Part shown: positions 47,227 through 56,356 of the stretch, piece after piece
Layout: each line of letters begins with the position of its first letter
Numbering within the stretch: the first letter of the stretch is position 1
NCBI RefSeq assembly: GCF_037027445.1
Contig: NZ_JBANDL010000002.1
Location: 310,001 to 374,000 of the forward strand
DNA length: 64,000 nucleotides
From: Lysobacter firmicutimachus
Lineage (GTDB): Bacteria > Pseudomonadota > Gammaproteobacteria > Xanthomonadales > Xanthomonadaceae
Direction of reading: 5' to 3'
The notes under the pieces: generated by a model
What the model saw: only the letters and a program-made list of their open reading frames with translations
The model's database searches: none
What the model was told of the DNA's origin: nothing
Program-made: the position numbers and the translations under genes

Positions 47227-47981
47227 GCCTGAGAATCCACAATTCGCAAAAGGTGATGCGCGCGCCGCAGGCGATCATCTTCGATACCGACAACACCCTG
47301 TACGCCTACGAGCATCCGCATGCGCAGGCGTTGGCGGCCACCGAGCGCAAGGCGGTGCGCCTGCTCGGGGTCGGCCAGGAGGAGGTGCGCGACGCGTTCG
47401 CGCGCGCCCGCGAGGAGGTCAAGCGCCAACTCGGCAAGACCGCCAGCTCGCACAGTCGCTTGCTTTACTTCCAGCGCGGCATCGAGATCCTCGGGCGCAA
47501 GACCCAGCTGGTGATCACCCTGGATCTCGAGCAGACCTACTGGCGCACCTTCCTTTCGCATTGCGAGCTGTTCCCGGGCGTGCGCGACTTCCTGCTCGCG
47601 TTGCGCCGCAACGGCATAGGCACGGCGATCATCACCGACCTGACCTCGCAGATTCAGTTCCGCAAGATCATCTACTTCGGCCTGGACGATTGCTTCGACT
47701 ACGTCGTCACCTCCGAGGAAGCCGGTGCCGACAAGCCGGAAGCGGCGCCGTTCCGCCTGGCGATCGACAAGCTCGGGCTGGACCCGAGCCGGATATGGAT
47801 GATCGGCGACCACCCGGTCAACGACGTCGCCGGCGCGCGCAACTTCGGTTTGAGCACGCTGCTGCGGGTGGATCGCGGCCGCGACGGCGCTTCCACCGGC
47901 TGCGACGTCGAATTCGACGATTTCAACGAGCTGCACCGCTACTTCTTCTCCGGCAAGGTCGACGGAGTGGGCAAGAACTGA
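47223..47981 (+). CDS. HAD-superfamily phosphatase
   Basis: The 252-residue protein has HAD motif I FDTDNTLYAYE (DxDxT), motif II IITDLTS, motif III Lys in GADKPEAAPFRLAI, and motif IV MIGDHPVNDVAGARNFG. The helical cap sits between motif I and II (about 30-110). It belongs to the subfamily I phosphoglycolate-phosphatase-like HADs and would dephosphorylate a small sugar or polyol phosphate in the pathway. It overlaps the GT-C-kinase gene by 4 bp. Confidence 0.87.
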   Translation: MSLRIHNSQKVMRAPQAIIFDTDNTLYAYEHPHAQALAATERKAVRLLGVGQEEVRDAFARAREEVKRQLGKTASSHSRLLYFQRGIEILGRKTQLVITLDLEQTYWRTFLSHCELFPGVRDFLLALRRNGIGTAIITDLTSQIQFRKIIYFGLDDCFDYVVTSEEAGADKPEAAPFRLAIDKLGLDPSRIWMIGDHPVNDVAGARNFGLSTLLRVDRGRDGASTGCDVEFDDFNELHRYFFSGKVDGVGKN

Positions 47982-48078
47982 TCGAAGCGCCGCGCGAGCG
48001 GCACCAGGACACACCGCAGCGGCGCGGGGACGCCGCTGCAGCGACCCGGCGGGGACCGGGAAGATAAGGAGTTCGTCG

Positions 48079-49662
48079 ATGCAAACACGTACCGATTCAC
48101 GGCCGCCGGGCGCCGGCCGCTGGGCGATCGCGGCGCTCGCTCTGGGCCTGGCCGCGCCCATGCTCGCCACGGGATTGGCCGGGTTCGGCCTGCGTCCCGC
48201 CCTGGCCTTGGCAGTGGCCGTGCTTGCGCTCGCCGCGGCCGGCGCGCCGTTGGCGCGGCGCCTGCCGCGGCAATGGGACACGGCATTCGCGCGCCGGCCG
48301 CTGGCCGCGCTATTGCTGGCCGCGATCGCGGTGTTGGCGGTGCTGCGCCTGAGCGGCGTCGCGCTGTACCTGGCCGACGCCGAGCAGGCACAGTTTTCGG
48401 CGTTCTGGTTCGATCCGTTCTACATCGGCCACAGTTGCTACTCCGGTTATTGGCAGGCGGCCGAGCTGTCGCGCGAGGGCGCGGCGAATCTGTACGACCC
48501 GATGCTCTACAGCGGCTCGATGGGCCGCTTCAAGCTCGACGAATTCCTGTACCTGCCGCAATTCCTGCTGCTGCCGCGGCTGGGCCTGGTCCTGGGCGGC
48601 GATTTCTATTCGCTGCGTGCGGTCTGGTTCGCGCTCGAAGGGGCGATCGTGCTGGCCGGCCTGTGGGCGGCGGCGCGCTGGATCGGCGGCGGCGCCGGTC
48701 GCCGCGCTTGGTTGTTGATCCCCGCGGTGATGCTGTCGAGCGCGGTGGTGGTGACCCTGCAGGTCGGCAACTTTCAGCTCGCGGCCATCGCCTTGTCGGT
48801 GCTGGCGATGATCCAGTTCGAACGCGGGCGCAACATCAGCGGCGGCGCGTTGCTCGGCTTCGCCGCGTTCAAACTGTTCCCGGGCTTGCTCGGCGTGTAC
48901 CTGCTGGCGCGCCGGCGGTGGGCCGCGGCGGCCTGGACCGGCGCCTTCGCCGCGCTGTACACCGTCGTCGCCTATCTGTGGCTGGGGCCGCAGCCGTTCG
49001 AAGCCTTCCTGCACTACCAGGCCCCGCGCATCGCCAACGGCGAGGCGTGGGCCTTCCTCGAGATCGAAGGCCTGGAGTGGGTCAGCGCGATCAATCAGTC
49101 GGTGCCGGGCCTGGTGCTGAAGGCCAAGATCCTCGGCGTCGAGGGCCTGAACCGGGCGACGATGGGGGCGGTCGCCTGGATCTGGACCGGCGCCGCGATC
49201 GTAATGGCGATCGTCGCCGGCCTGCGCCACGACGCGATGTCGCGGCTGGAGCGCGCCGCGGTGTGGATCGCTCTGCTCGGGCTGGCGGTATTCCGCAGCC
49301 CCTTCGTGCCCGACCACAGCGGTTTGTTCGCGCCGATCTGGCTGTGGAGCCTGATCGCCGCGGGCTGCATGCCCAACCTACGCAGCGTCGCGCTGCTCGC
49401 CGTGGCCTGGCTGGCCTGCAATGCGGTGTTGCCGGTCGGCGGCCTGCCGCTGCCGGAGGTGCCTGCGCGCATCCTGCTGGCCACCGCGGTGCAGGCGATC
49501 GCGATCGGCTTGTGCCTGTGGACGGTGCTGCGCCGTCCCGGCCTGCGCTCGCCCAGCGCGCTTTTCTGGCGCGCCGACGATTCCCAACCACCGGTCTCCG
49601 CCGCCATGGACGGCGATGTCCGGGATCTCCCGATTTCTCTGACGATTAAGGCGGAACACTGA
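48079..49662 (+). CDS. GT87/DUF2029-like polytopic glycosyltransferase
   Basis: The 527-residue membrane protein has around 11-12 TM helices and the DUF2029 style: FWFDPFYIGHSCYSGYWQAAELSREGAANLYDP in an early loop, and GNFQLAAIALSVLAMIQFERGRNISGGALLGFAAFKLFPGLLGVYLLARRRW in the middle. GT87 enzymes use polyprenyl-phosphate sugars on the periplasmic side. The last 40 residues are soluble. It is 97 bp after the HAD gene and shares one base with the next start (TGATG), so it is very likely in the same operon. Confidence 0.8.
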   Translation: MQTRTDSRPPGAGRWAIAALALGLAAPMLATGLAGFGLRPALALAVAVLALAAAGAPLARRLPRQWDTAFARRPLAALLLAAIAVLAVLRLSGVALYLADAEQAQFSAFWFDPFYIGHSCYSGYWQAAELSREGAANLYDPMLYSGSMGRFKLDEFLYLPQFLLLPRLGLVLGGDFYSLRAVWFALEGAIVLAGLWAAARWIGGGAGRRAWLLIPAVMLSSAVVVTLQVGNFQLAAIALSVLAMIQFERGRNISGGALLGFAAFKLFPGLLGVYLLARRRWAAAAWTGAFAALYTVVAYLWLGPQPFEAFLHYQAPRIANGEAWAFLEIEGLEWVSAINQSVPGLVLKAKILGVEGLNRATMGAVAWIWTGAAIVMAIVAGLRHDAMSRLERAAVWIALLGLAVFRSPFVPDHSGLFAPIWLWSLIAAGCMPNLRSVALLAVAWLACNAVLPVGGLPLPEVPARILLATAVQAIAIGLCLWTVLRRPGLRSPSALFWRADDSQPPVSAAMDGDVRDLPISLTIKAEH

Positions 49663-51884
49663 TGCGTCGCGTTACTTTGTGCACCACCCTGTTGGCGCTG
49701 CTCGGCAGCGCGTTCCCGGCGCTGGCCGACGATGTGCTGAACATCCCTCGCGCCGAGCACGCACCGCGTCTGCAGGACTACATCGGCGGCGTGCCGGCCG
49801 ACGCTGGCGTGGAGGTCAAGGATTTCCGCCAGAACAAGCCCGGCGACGGCGTGCCTTCGTCGCTGGAGACCCGCGCCTATTTGTCCTACGACGATCATCA
49901 CCTGTACGTGGTGTTCGTATGCAAGGACGATCCCAAGCAGGTGCGCGCGCGCATCGCCCGCCGCGACGCGGTGTTCGGCGACGACGGCGTGCAGCTGATG
50001 CTCGACACCTACCGCGACAAGCAGCGCGCCTTCGTGTTCACGGTGAACCCCTACGGCGCGCAGATGGACAGCCGCTACACCGAAGGGCTGGGCTACGACT
50101 TCAACTTCGATACCCAGTGGGTGTCCGACGGGCGACTGACCGACGATGGCTACGTCGCGGTGATGCAGATCCCGTTCAAGAGCCTGCGCTTCGAACGCGG
50201 CGACATGCAGAACTGGGGCATCGCGATCAACCGCATCATTCCGCGCACTAACGAGTTCGTGTACTGGCCCTACATCACCGAGCGCAAGGAGGGCTTTGTC
50301 CAGCAGTTCGCCGCCGCGCGCATCGAGGACGAAATCCAGCCCAGCCGCAATATCCAGCTGATCCCGCACGTCACCTACCGCGACGCCGAGACCCTGGGCG
50401 TGGATTCGGCCGGCAAGCCGTCGATGCGCGGCCATCGCCGCAGCGAGGTCGGCGTCGACGCCAAGTTCGTGGTCAAGGACTCGATCGCGGTCGACCTGAC
50501 CGTCAATCCCGACTTCAGCGAGGTCGAAACCGACGAGCCGCAGGTCATCGTCAACGAGCGCTTCGAGCAGAGCTTCGTCGAGAAGCGGCCGTTCTTCCTC
50601 GAGAACAGCGGCATCTTCGGCCTGCCGGTGTCGTTGTTCTACTCGCGCCGGGTGGTCAATCCGCAGTACGGCGCCCGCGTCACCGGCCGGCTCGGCCGCT
50701 GGGCCCTGGGCGGACTGCTGATGGACGACGAATCCGCCGGCCTGCTGCTGTCGGGCAAGGATTACGGCAAGACCGGCAAGATCGGCGTGGCCCGCCTGCA
50801 GCGCGACGTCGGCGAGCAGTCCAACGTCGGCTTCCTCGCCTCCGACCGCAGCGTCGGCGACCAGTACAACCGCGTGTTCGGCCTGGACTCGCGCATGAAG
50901 CTCAACGACAACTGGCTGCTCAACGCCCAGGCGATCAAGAGCAAATCGCGCGAGGAAGGCGACTTCCGCCGCGACGGCGACCTGCTGTTCGCGCAGGCGA
51001 TCCGCGGCGGCCGCGACTTCACGTTCGACGGCCAGTACATCGACATCTCCGACGATTTCGAAGCCGAGCTCGGCTTCGTGCCGCGCGTGGGCATCAAGCA
51101 ACTGTACCAGAAGTCGGGCTATCTCAAGCAGTTCCCCGATGCGCCCTGGCTGGTCAACATGGGCCCGACCCTGACCGCCTACCGCACTTGGGACCAGAAG
51201 GGCGACACCCAGGACTGGAGCATGGAGCCGGGCTTCGTCGTCAACGGACTGCGCCTGACCAAGATCGAGGGCAACCTGATTCGCGGCTACGAGTACTTCG
51301 GCGGCCGCGATTTCTACATGGACGGCTTCAAGCTCGGCGTCAGCAGCGAATGGTTCAAGTGGCTGGGCGGGGAAGTCAGCTACACCCAGCGCGAGACCGT
51401 CAACCATCTGCCGGCGCCGGGGCTGGACCCGTTCCTGGCCGACGAACGCCTGTTCAAGCTCAAGTTCACCCTGAGCCCGTTCGCCCAGTTGCGCATCGAC
51501 CAGTCCTTCATCTGGGACGAGTTGCGCACGCGCCATTCGATCGCCGGGCGGGATTCGGACTCCAAGGTATTTCGCAGCACCCAGTCGTTCACCAAGATCA
51601 AGTACCAGTTCAGCCGCTTCTGGGCCGCGCACGTGATCTTCGACTACAAGGCGCTGGATTCGGATACGAATCTGTTCCTGATCCCGCGCGACAAGAAGCT
51701 GGTGACCGACCTGTTGGTCAGCTACTCGCCCAACCCCGGCACCGCGTTCTACCTGGGCTATACCGACCAGCAGCAGAACCTGCGCATCAACGAGAACCCG
51801 GCCTTCGTCGTCCGCACCCGCGACCTCGACCTGCACAGCGGCAAGCAGCTCTTCATGAAGTTCAGCTACCTGTTCAACTTCTGA
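49662..51884 (+). CDS. DUF5916 outer-membrane protein with N-terminal carbohydrate-binding domain
   Basis: The 740-residue protein has a signal peptide (MRRVTLCTTLLALLGSAFPALA), an N-terminal family 9 carbohydrate-binding-like domain (about 60-220; TRAYLSYDDHHLYVVFVCKDDPKQ; DDGVQLMLDTYRDKQRAFVFTVNPYGAQ) and a long beta-rich DUF5916 region (230-740) ending in Phe (KFSYLFNF), the outer-membrane barrel signature. It contains VDLTVNPDFSEVETDEPQV and EKRPFFLENSGIF, hallmarks of the family. It may bind or transport the glycan made by the operon; the function of the family is unknown. Confidence 0.85.
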   Translation: MRRVTLCTTLLALLGSAFPALADDVLNIPRAEHAPRLQDYIGGVPADAGVEVKDFRQNKPGDGVPSSLETRAYLSYDDHHLYVVFVCKDDPKQVRARIARRDAVFGDDGVQLMLDTYRDKQRAFVFTVNPYGAQMDSRYTEGLGYDFNFDTQWVSDGRLTDDGYVAVMQIPFKSLRFERGDMQNWGIAINRIIPRTNEFVYWPYITERKEGFVQQFAAARIEDEIQPSRNIQLIPHVTYRDAETLGVDSAGKPSMRGHRRSEVGVDAKFVVKDSIAVDLTVNPDFSEVETDEPQVIVNERFEQSFVEKRPFFLENSGIFGLPVSLFYSRRVVNPQYGARVTGRLGRWALGGLLMDDESAGLLLSGKDYGKTGKIGVARLQRDVGEQSNVGFLASDRSVGDQYNRVFGLDSRMKLNDNWLLNAQAIKSKSREEGDFRRDGDLLFAQAIRGGRDFTFDGQYIDISDDFEAELGFVPRVGIKQLYQKSGYLKQFPDAPWLVNMGPTLTAYRTWDQKGDTQDWSMEPGFVVNGLRLTKIEGNLIRGYEYFGGRDFYMDGFKLGVSSEWFKWLGGEVSYTQRETVNHLPAPGLDPFLADERLFKLKFTLSPFAQLRIDQSFIWDELRTRHSIAGRDSDSKVFRSTQSFTKIKYQFSRFWAAHVIFDYKALDSDTNLFLIPRDKKLVTDLLVSYSPNPGTAFYLGYTDQQQNLRINENPAFVVRTRDLDLHSGKQLFMKFSYLFNF

Positions 51885-51958
51885 GGATGGCGCGCAGGCG
51901 CATGGGCGAGGCCGCCGAGTAGCTCCTTACGCATGCATAGGGAGCATCGGTCAGCCCG

Positions 51959-51977
51959 GCCGGTTTGCCGAACCGGC
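51959..51977 (+). terminator. Hairpin after the glycan operon
   Basis: GCCGGTT-tgccg-AACCGGC is a perfect 7-bp stem 75 bases after the DUF5916 stop, in a 197-bp gap before the convergent cysteine-repeat gene. There is no U-run. It could serve both transcripts. Confidence 0.4.
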
Positions 51978-52081
51978 GTCGTCGCCGCCCCAGGCAGCAG
52001 TCGCGACGCGGGCGGGGGCTCGTACTGATGCCGCGGGCTTTCGGCAGTCCGCCAGCCCGAGGAGTTGGCGAGCGCACACGA

Positions 52082-53470
52082 TCATGGATCGGGTAGATCG
52101 CATATGGCGTTTCCTGTGGCCGTATCCAGCACACAGGACTCGCCGTAGGCGCAGCAAATCTGCGTACCGCCAAGTTGGCATGTTTCGCCATGCGGAACAC
52201 AGGCTTTGCACGTTTGCCAGACGCACAGGAGCGGAGGGTTCCCTTGCCCACAGCAGTGCGTGCCAGGTTGGGTGTCGGGAACGCAGGCTTGGTTCAACGC
52301 CGCGCATTGCTGCGAAGGAGGTTCTTGCAGCCGCGAACACACTCCGTTAATCGGGGTTAGCCAGGCGTTGCAGCCCGTGTCGCACGGGACCTGGCCTTGG
52401 GCGCCGCAATTGCGGCACCAGCCTTGGGCCACTTTCAACGGGTAGTTGCAACGTCCTGCGCATGGCCGCTGGCCATCGGCTCCGCATGGGCGACAGACTC
52501 CAGCGGATGGGGCGAGCCCGTGCTGGCAACCTTGTTCGCACGGCGGCTGGCCATTGGCACCGCAACTCACGCAGATTCCGTTGACCGGCCGCGTGCCCGA
52601 ATTACAGCCGCGGTCGCATGGCATCTGTCCATCCGAGCCACAGCGCCTGCAGAACCCTTGTGCTGGCGACAGGCCTCGATCACACCCGGCATCACAAGGG
52701 GGCTGGCCTTCCGCTCCGCAGATATCACAAAGGCCGCTGCGAATCTTCAGGCCCTCGTCGCAACCGGTAATTTCGCAGGGAGGCCTGAGGCGCGCGCCGC
52801 AAAGACGGCAGACTCCTTCCGTGGCGCGATCATTAGCGAATTCGCAACTCATGTTGCGTCCGAAGCAGCGGGCCGTGGCTTGCGCCGCATCCGGCGGACA
52901 GCAAGGGCCGCCCTCGGCAGTGCCGCAGTGAAAGCAACGATGAGAAGCGATGTCGCAGGCGCCGCCGTCGCACATCTCGCGCATGTTGAACGTGTTGGGC
53001 GAAGAGACCCGGCCGTCCGCTGTCCATTTCAAGGCTCGCGTTCCAGGTCCGTCACAACATGCCTGACCCGGGCTGCCGCAGGGCTGCACACAAGTGCCGG
53101 TGGCCAGGTCGCAACCCAGTCCGTCGTGGCACGAAACCAAGGGGCCGAACGCGGTGGAAACGGAATCCGGCGCTTTGCAGCACGATTGGCCCACGGCGCC
53201 GCAAGCGATCCACAGTCGATCGACGGGCCTGTCGACGATGCGCTGATTGGCTGGCGTTTCGATGATAACGGGAGGATCGATGGGGCTTCCGGTAGTCACC
53301 TGATCGGCGGGTGTCTGCGGAGCTACTTGAACGATCGGCTGCTCCCTGACGACCCGATCGGGGCGCGCCGTGAGGATCTGTGTGGGCGCCGACAACGAAG
53401 ACAGGATCAGGCACAGCACCGCAATGCCTACGATTCTCAGGCGCCCGTGGGGCGGTGACCTTGTTGCCAT
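52082..53470 (-). CDS. Secreted cysteine-repeat protein
   Basis: The 462-residue protein starts at ATG 53470, preceded by GGAGGAG. It has an export signal (residues 10-35, LRIVGIAVLCLILSSLSA), a Pro/Val-rich linker to about 85, then about 60 cysteines including many CC pairs (GQSCCKAP, GPCCPPD, THCCGQG, QICCAYG). A core of six 26-27-residue repeats of the form CGAxGQPPCxxGCxxGLxPxxGxC spans residues 224-380. Extracytoplasmic disulfide-rich structure is expected. I do not recognise a named family; the N- and C-terminal parts look like eukaryotic-style granulin/EGF-like cysteine modules. Base composition is visibly less G+C-rich than in neighbours. Confidence 0.72.
   Translation of the reverse strand: MATRSPPHGRLRIVGIAVLCLILSSLSAPTQILTARPDRVVREQPIVQVAPQTPADQVTTGSPIDPPVIIETPANQRIVDRPVDRLWIACGAVGQSCCKAPDSVSTAFGPLVSCHDGLGCDLATGTCVQPCGSPGQACCDGPGTRALKWTADGRVSSPNTFNMREMCDGGACDIASHRCFHCGTAEGGPCCPPDAAQATARCFGRNMSCEFANDRATEGVCRLCGARLRPPCEITGCDEGLKIRSGLCDICGAEGQPPCDAGCDRGLSPAQGFCRRCGSDGQMPCDRGCNSGTRPVNGICVSCGANGQPPCEQGCQHGLAPSAGVCRPCGADGQRPCAGRCNYPLKVAQGWCRNCGAQGQVPCDTGCNAWLTPINGVCSRLQEPPSQQCAALNQACVPDTQPGTHCCGQGNPPLLCVWQTCKACVPHGETCQLGGTQICCAYGESCVLDTATGNAICDLPDP
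52331..52801 (-). repeat. Six tandem 26-27-codon cysteine repeats
   Basis: One 81-bp and five 78-bp in-frame units (27 + 5 x 26 codons) fill this span exactly. Each has Cys at repeat positions 1, 9, 13 and 24 (shifted by one in the first unit), with a GxxPC and GxC frame. Units are diverged (for example CGAEGQPPCDAGC, CGSDGQMPCDRGC, CGANGQPPCEQGC), so the array is old rather than a recent slippage product. Confidence 0.85.
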
Positions 53471-53730
53471 GATGTCTCCTCCCTGGAAGCCATCAGCTGA
53501 GGTCCAATCGGTCAAACGCGGGTCGGCTGACGATGAGGACATGCGATGGCAAGCCTGCGAAGACACGCCGGCGCAGGTGCACGGCGCTGATGCGGGCGGC
53601 TTGGGCGGCTTGGTCGCGCTGACGCGGCCCTTAGTTTCGGCGCTTCTCGTTTAGATCGCCCGTAGAAGAGATCCCGTCGTTTCCAGCGGGCGCCACCGCT
53701 TTCGCGGGGCTGGTCCGATCAGCGCTTCGC

Positions 53731-53826
53731 CGGTCGCTCAAGTTCACCCTCAGCCCGTTCGTCCGGATGAAAACCACCCCGTGCTTCATCTGAGACGAGC
53801 TACGCACGCCAGTTGCCGGTTCAACT
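53731..53826 (+). pseudogene. Remnant of a DUF5916-type gene
   Basis: The plus-strand reading LKFTLSPFVRMKTTPCFI-stop-DELRT matches the intact DUF5916 protein at LKFTLSPFAQLRIDQSFIWDELRT (DNA near 51460-51530). The conserved Trp codon TGG has become TGA. No upstream or downstream parts of the gene are recognisable apart from a possible FNF-like end. It is a short, decayed copy about 2.2 kb from the intact gene and on the other side of the cysteine-repeat gene. Confidence 0.7.
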
Positions 53827-53860
53827 TCCAAGGGCGGAGCGGGCGGGCCCAGGCAAGGAG

Positions 53861-53890
53861 GCCGCACCTTATATATAGAGCAGGTGCGGC
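53861..53890. other. 9-bp stem with AT-rich loop
   Basis: GCCGCACCT and AGGTGCGGC pair perfectly around TATATATAGAGC. A run of TATATATA is striking in such a G+C-rich sequence. It could be an operator-flanked promoter core (-10-like TATATA) or an RNA stem-loop; neither can be decided. Confidence 0.4.
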
Positions 53891-54122
53891 GGCAGGCCCG
53901 GCCTCGGGCGGGCCGAGGGGATTCAGCCGCCGGCCGGCCTGGCCGGCGGATACTGCGTGCCTGGCCGGCCCGCGGCCGGCGCGGTCTTCACGGCTTCTTT
54001 TGCAAGTGTTTGATATCAAAGCATTTCGGCTCGGCGCCTGCTGGGCCGGCCGGAGCCCCTCCTGCGACGGCGCGCCCGCTTTCTCGTTCCAATCCCGCAA
54101 CACTGCGGAACTTCCCCCGCCT

Positions 54123-54149
54123 TTAGCAGTCGTATTAGCCGACTGCTAA
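54123..54149 (+). promoter_or_regulatory. CIRCE-like inverted repeat directly before rpoH
   Basis: TTAGCAGTC - nine bases - GACTGCTAA is a perfect 9-9-9 inverted repeat. The CIRCE consensus is TTAGCACTC-N9-GAGTGCTAA, so each arm matches at 8 of 9 positions with the symmetric change preserved. It ends one base before ATG 54151 and would overlap the ribosome-binding region, as CIRCE elements often do. It suggests repression of rpoH by HrcA. Confidence 0.65.
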
Positions 54150-54150
54150 G

Positions 54151-55038
<888 letters not shown>

Positions 55039-55067
55039 TCGCCGCAGCAGATGCAACGATGCGGCAG

Positions 55068-55087
55068 CGGCCCGGGCGACCGGGCCG
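55068..55087 (+). terminator. Intrinsic terminator-like stem after rpoH
   Basis: CGGCCCG-ggcgac-CGGGCCG forms a 7-bp stem 29 bases after the rpoH stop and is followed by TTCGCTTTTG, a short T-rich tract. Confidence 0.55.
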
Positions 55088-55197
55088 TTCGCTTTTGTGC
55101 GGCCCGAACGTCGCGGCTGCGCAGCGCAAGCCGCGGATATCGGCGCTCGCGTCGCGGGACTAGCCTGGGGCTTCCATCGTCCTTCGAGGTTTTCGCC

Positions 55198-55665
55198 GTG
55201 ATTTCCTACCGCATCGCCGGCTTGTCGCCGCAACCTTTCGCCGCGTTGTTCGCGCTCGACGACGCCCATCTGGTCGCGCACGATATGCGCCGGATGGCCG
55301 CCGATTCGCCGCGCGGCTTTCCGTGCCGGGTCTCGTTGACTGACGCGGCGGTCGGCGAAACCGTGCTGCTGCTGACCCACGAACACCAGGCGCAGGGGCC
55401 GTACCGCGCCAGCGGCCCGATCTTCGTGCGCGAGGCCGCGCGCCACGCTCAGGTGTATCAGGATCAGTGGCCGCCGGTCCTGTTGACCCGCAATCTGTCG
55501 CTGCGCGCTTATGACGCCCAAGGCTGGCTGCGCGAGGCGCGTGTGGTCGACGGCGCGCAAGGCGAACAAGCGGTTCAGGACCTGTTCGCCGATCCGGCGA
55601 TCGTGCGGGTCGCGGCCCACAACGCGCGGTTCGGTTGCTTCCTGTGCGCGATCGACCGCGCCTGA
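55198..55665 (+). CDS. DUF1203 family protein
   Basis: The 155-residue protein starts at GTG 55198 (VISYRIAGLSPQPF), preceded by GAGG. It shows the DUF1203 pattern: GFPCRVSLTDAAVGETVLLLTHEHQ, YRASGPIFVREAA, LLTRNLSLRAYDAQGWL, and a conserved end HNARFGCFLCAIDRA. The family is common, cytosolic and of unknown function. An upstream in-frame ATG at 55051 lies in the rpoH terminator region and is unlikely. Confidence 0.83.
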   Translation: MISYRIAGLSPQPFAALFALDDAHLVAHDMRRMAADSPRGFPCRVSLTDAAVGETVLLLTHEHQAQGPYRASGPIFVREAARHAQVYQDQWPPVLLTRNLSLRAYDAQGWLREARVVDGAQGEQAVQDLFADPAIVRVAAHNARFGCFLCAIDRA

Positions 55666-55874
55666 GCGGGACGCGCGATGCGGCCGCGATGTGCGGACGC
55701 CAATCGGCGCCATCCGCAAGGGCGCCCCGCGCGCTCGGCCCACGCAGCATAGGCTGAGAACTGGAAGCGACGTCGCAGGCCCCCGCGCGTACGCTTGCCT
55801 GGCCGCGAAAACGGCGGCCAGACTGCGCCGCCGGCTTCGTCCGGAGCCGGCGCACACACCCAATGGAGGGGTAC

Positions 55875-56300
55875 ATGCACGCCAAGAAGATGCTGATCGC
55901 GGCCGGGTTCGCCGCGCTGATGGCGCTGTCGCACGCGCCGGCGCAGGCCGGCGACGTCAACGCCGCGGTGTTGAGCTGCTACGTCGATACCTTCGCTTTG
56001 GACACGTTGCGGCCGAACGTCTGCGTCGCCACCTGGACGCCGAACCGGGCCAATAATCCGACCATCGCCCACTTCGAAGTGACCGGGCTGCCGGCCGGCA
56101 ACTACGGCTACAGCTGGAGCAACCTGGAAAGCGGCGGACCGGCGCCGGCCTGCGGCAATACGCGCAGCTGCAACGTCCGCATCGCCACCGAGACCAACGG
56201 CGACGGCGAAGCGCGCCTGGCGGCGGCGGTGACCGACCTCGACACCGGCGCGGTGCGCACGGTCAGCGCGGTCGCGTACTACTACGACGGCTGGCATTGA
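55875..56300 (+). CDS. Small secreted four-cysteine protein, paralogue A
   Basis: The 141-residue protein has a signal peptide (MHAKKMLIAAGFAALMALSHAPAQA), predicted cut before GDVNAAVLSC. The mature part has four cysteines (SCYVD, VCVA, ACGN, SCNV) and ends TDLDTGAVRTVSAVAYYYDG. About half the residues are shared with the protein at 57447. GGAGGGG sits before ATG 55875; the leader CCAATGGAGGGGT is the same in both genes. An earlier ATG (55863) is part of that leader. Function unknown; probably periplasmic or extracellular. Confidence 0.75.
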   Translation: MHAKKMLIAAGFAALMALSHAPAQAGDVNAAVLSCYVDTFALDTLRPNVCVATWTPNRANNPTIAHFEVTGLPAGNYGYSWSNLESGGPAPACGNTRSCNVRIATETNGDGEARLAAAVTDLDTGAVRTVSAVAYYYDGWH

Positions 56301-56308
56301 GCCGCAGG

Positions 56309-56337
56309 CTGCGAGGGTGCCGCGCGCGTCCTCGCAG
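56309..56337. terminator. Hairpin between convergent genes
   Basis: CTGCGAGG and CCTCGCAG form an 8-bp stem with a 13-base loop, 9 bases after the secreted-protein stop and 20 bases before the stop of the convergent dioxygenase gene. It may act on both strands. Confidence 0.45.
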
Positions 56338-56356
56338 TCGCTTCCGCGCGTAGGCC

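Larger units (their letters stand above)
53471..54150. other. 680-bp gap with a gene remnant, stem-loop and rpoH control region
   Basis: This region contains a DUF5916-like fragment, a 9-bp stem with an AT-rich loop (53861-53890), several short G+C-rich inverted repeats (53890-53985) and the AT-richer segment TGCAAGTGTTTGATATCAAA (54000-54020), then the CIRCE-like element before rpoH. No intact gene is seen. Confidence 0.5.

Noticed and set aside
52397..53458. Plus-strand open frame of 353 codons opposite the cysteine-repeat gene
   Set aside because: It shows no domain or signal. The repeat periodicity and cysteine pattern are coherent only on the minus strand.
54123..54149. The rpoH-proximal palindrome as a LexA box
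   Set aside because: Known xanthomonad LexA motifs have TTAG and TACTA halves with shorter spacing. The 9-9-9 layout fits CIRCE much better.
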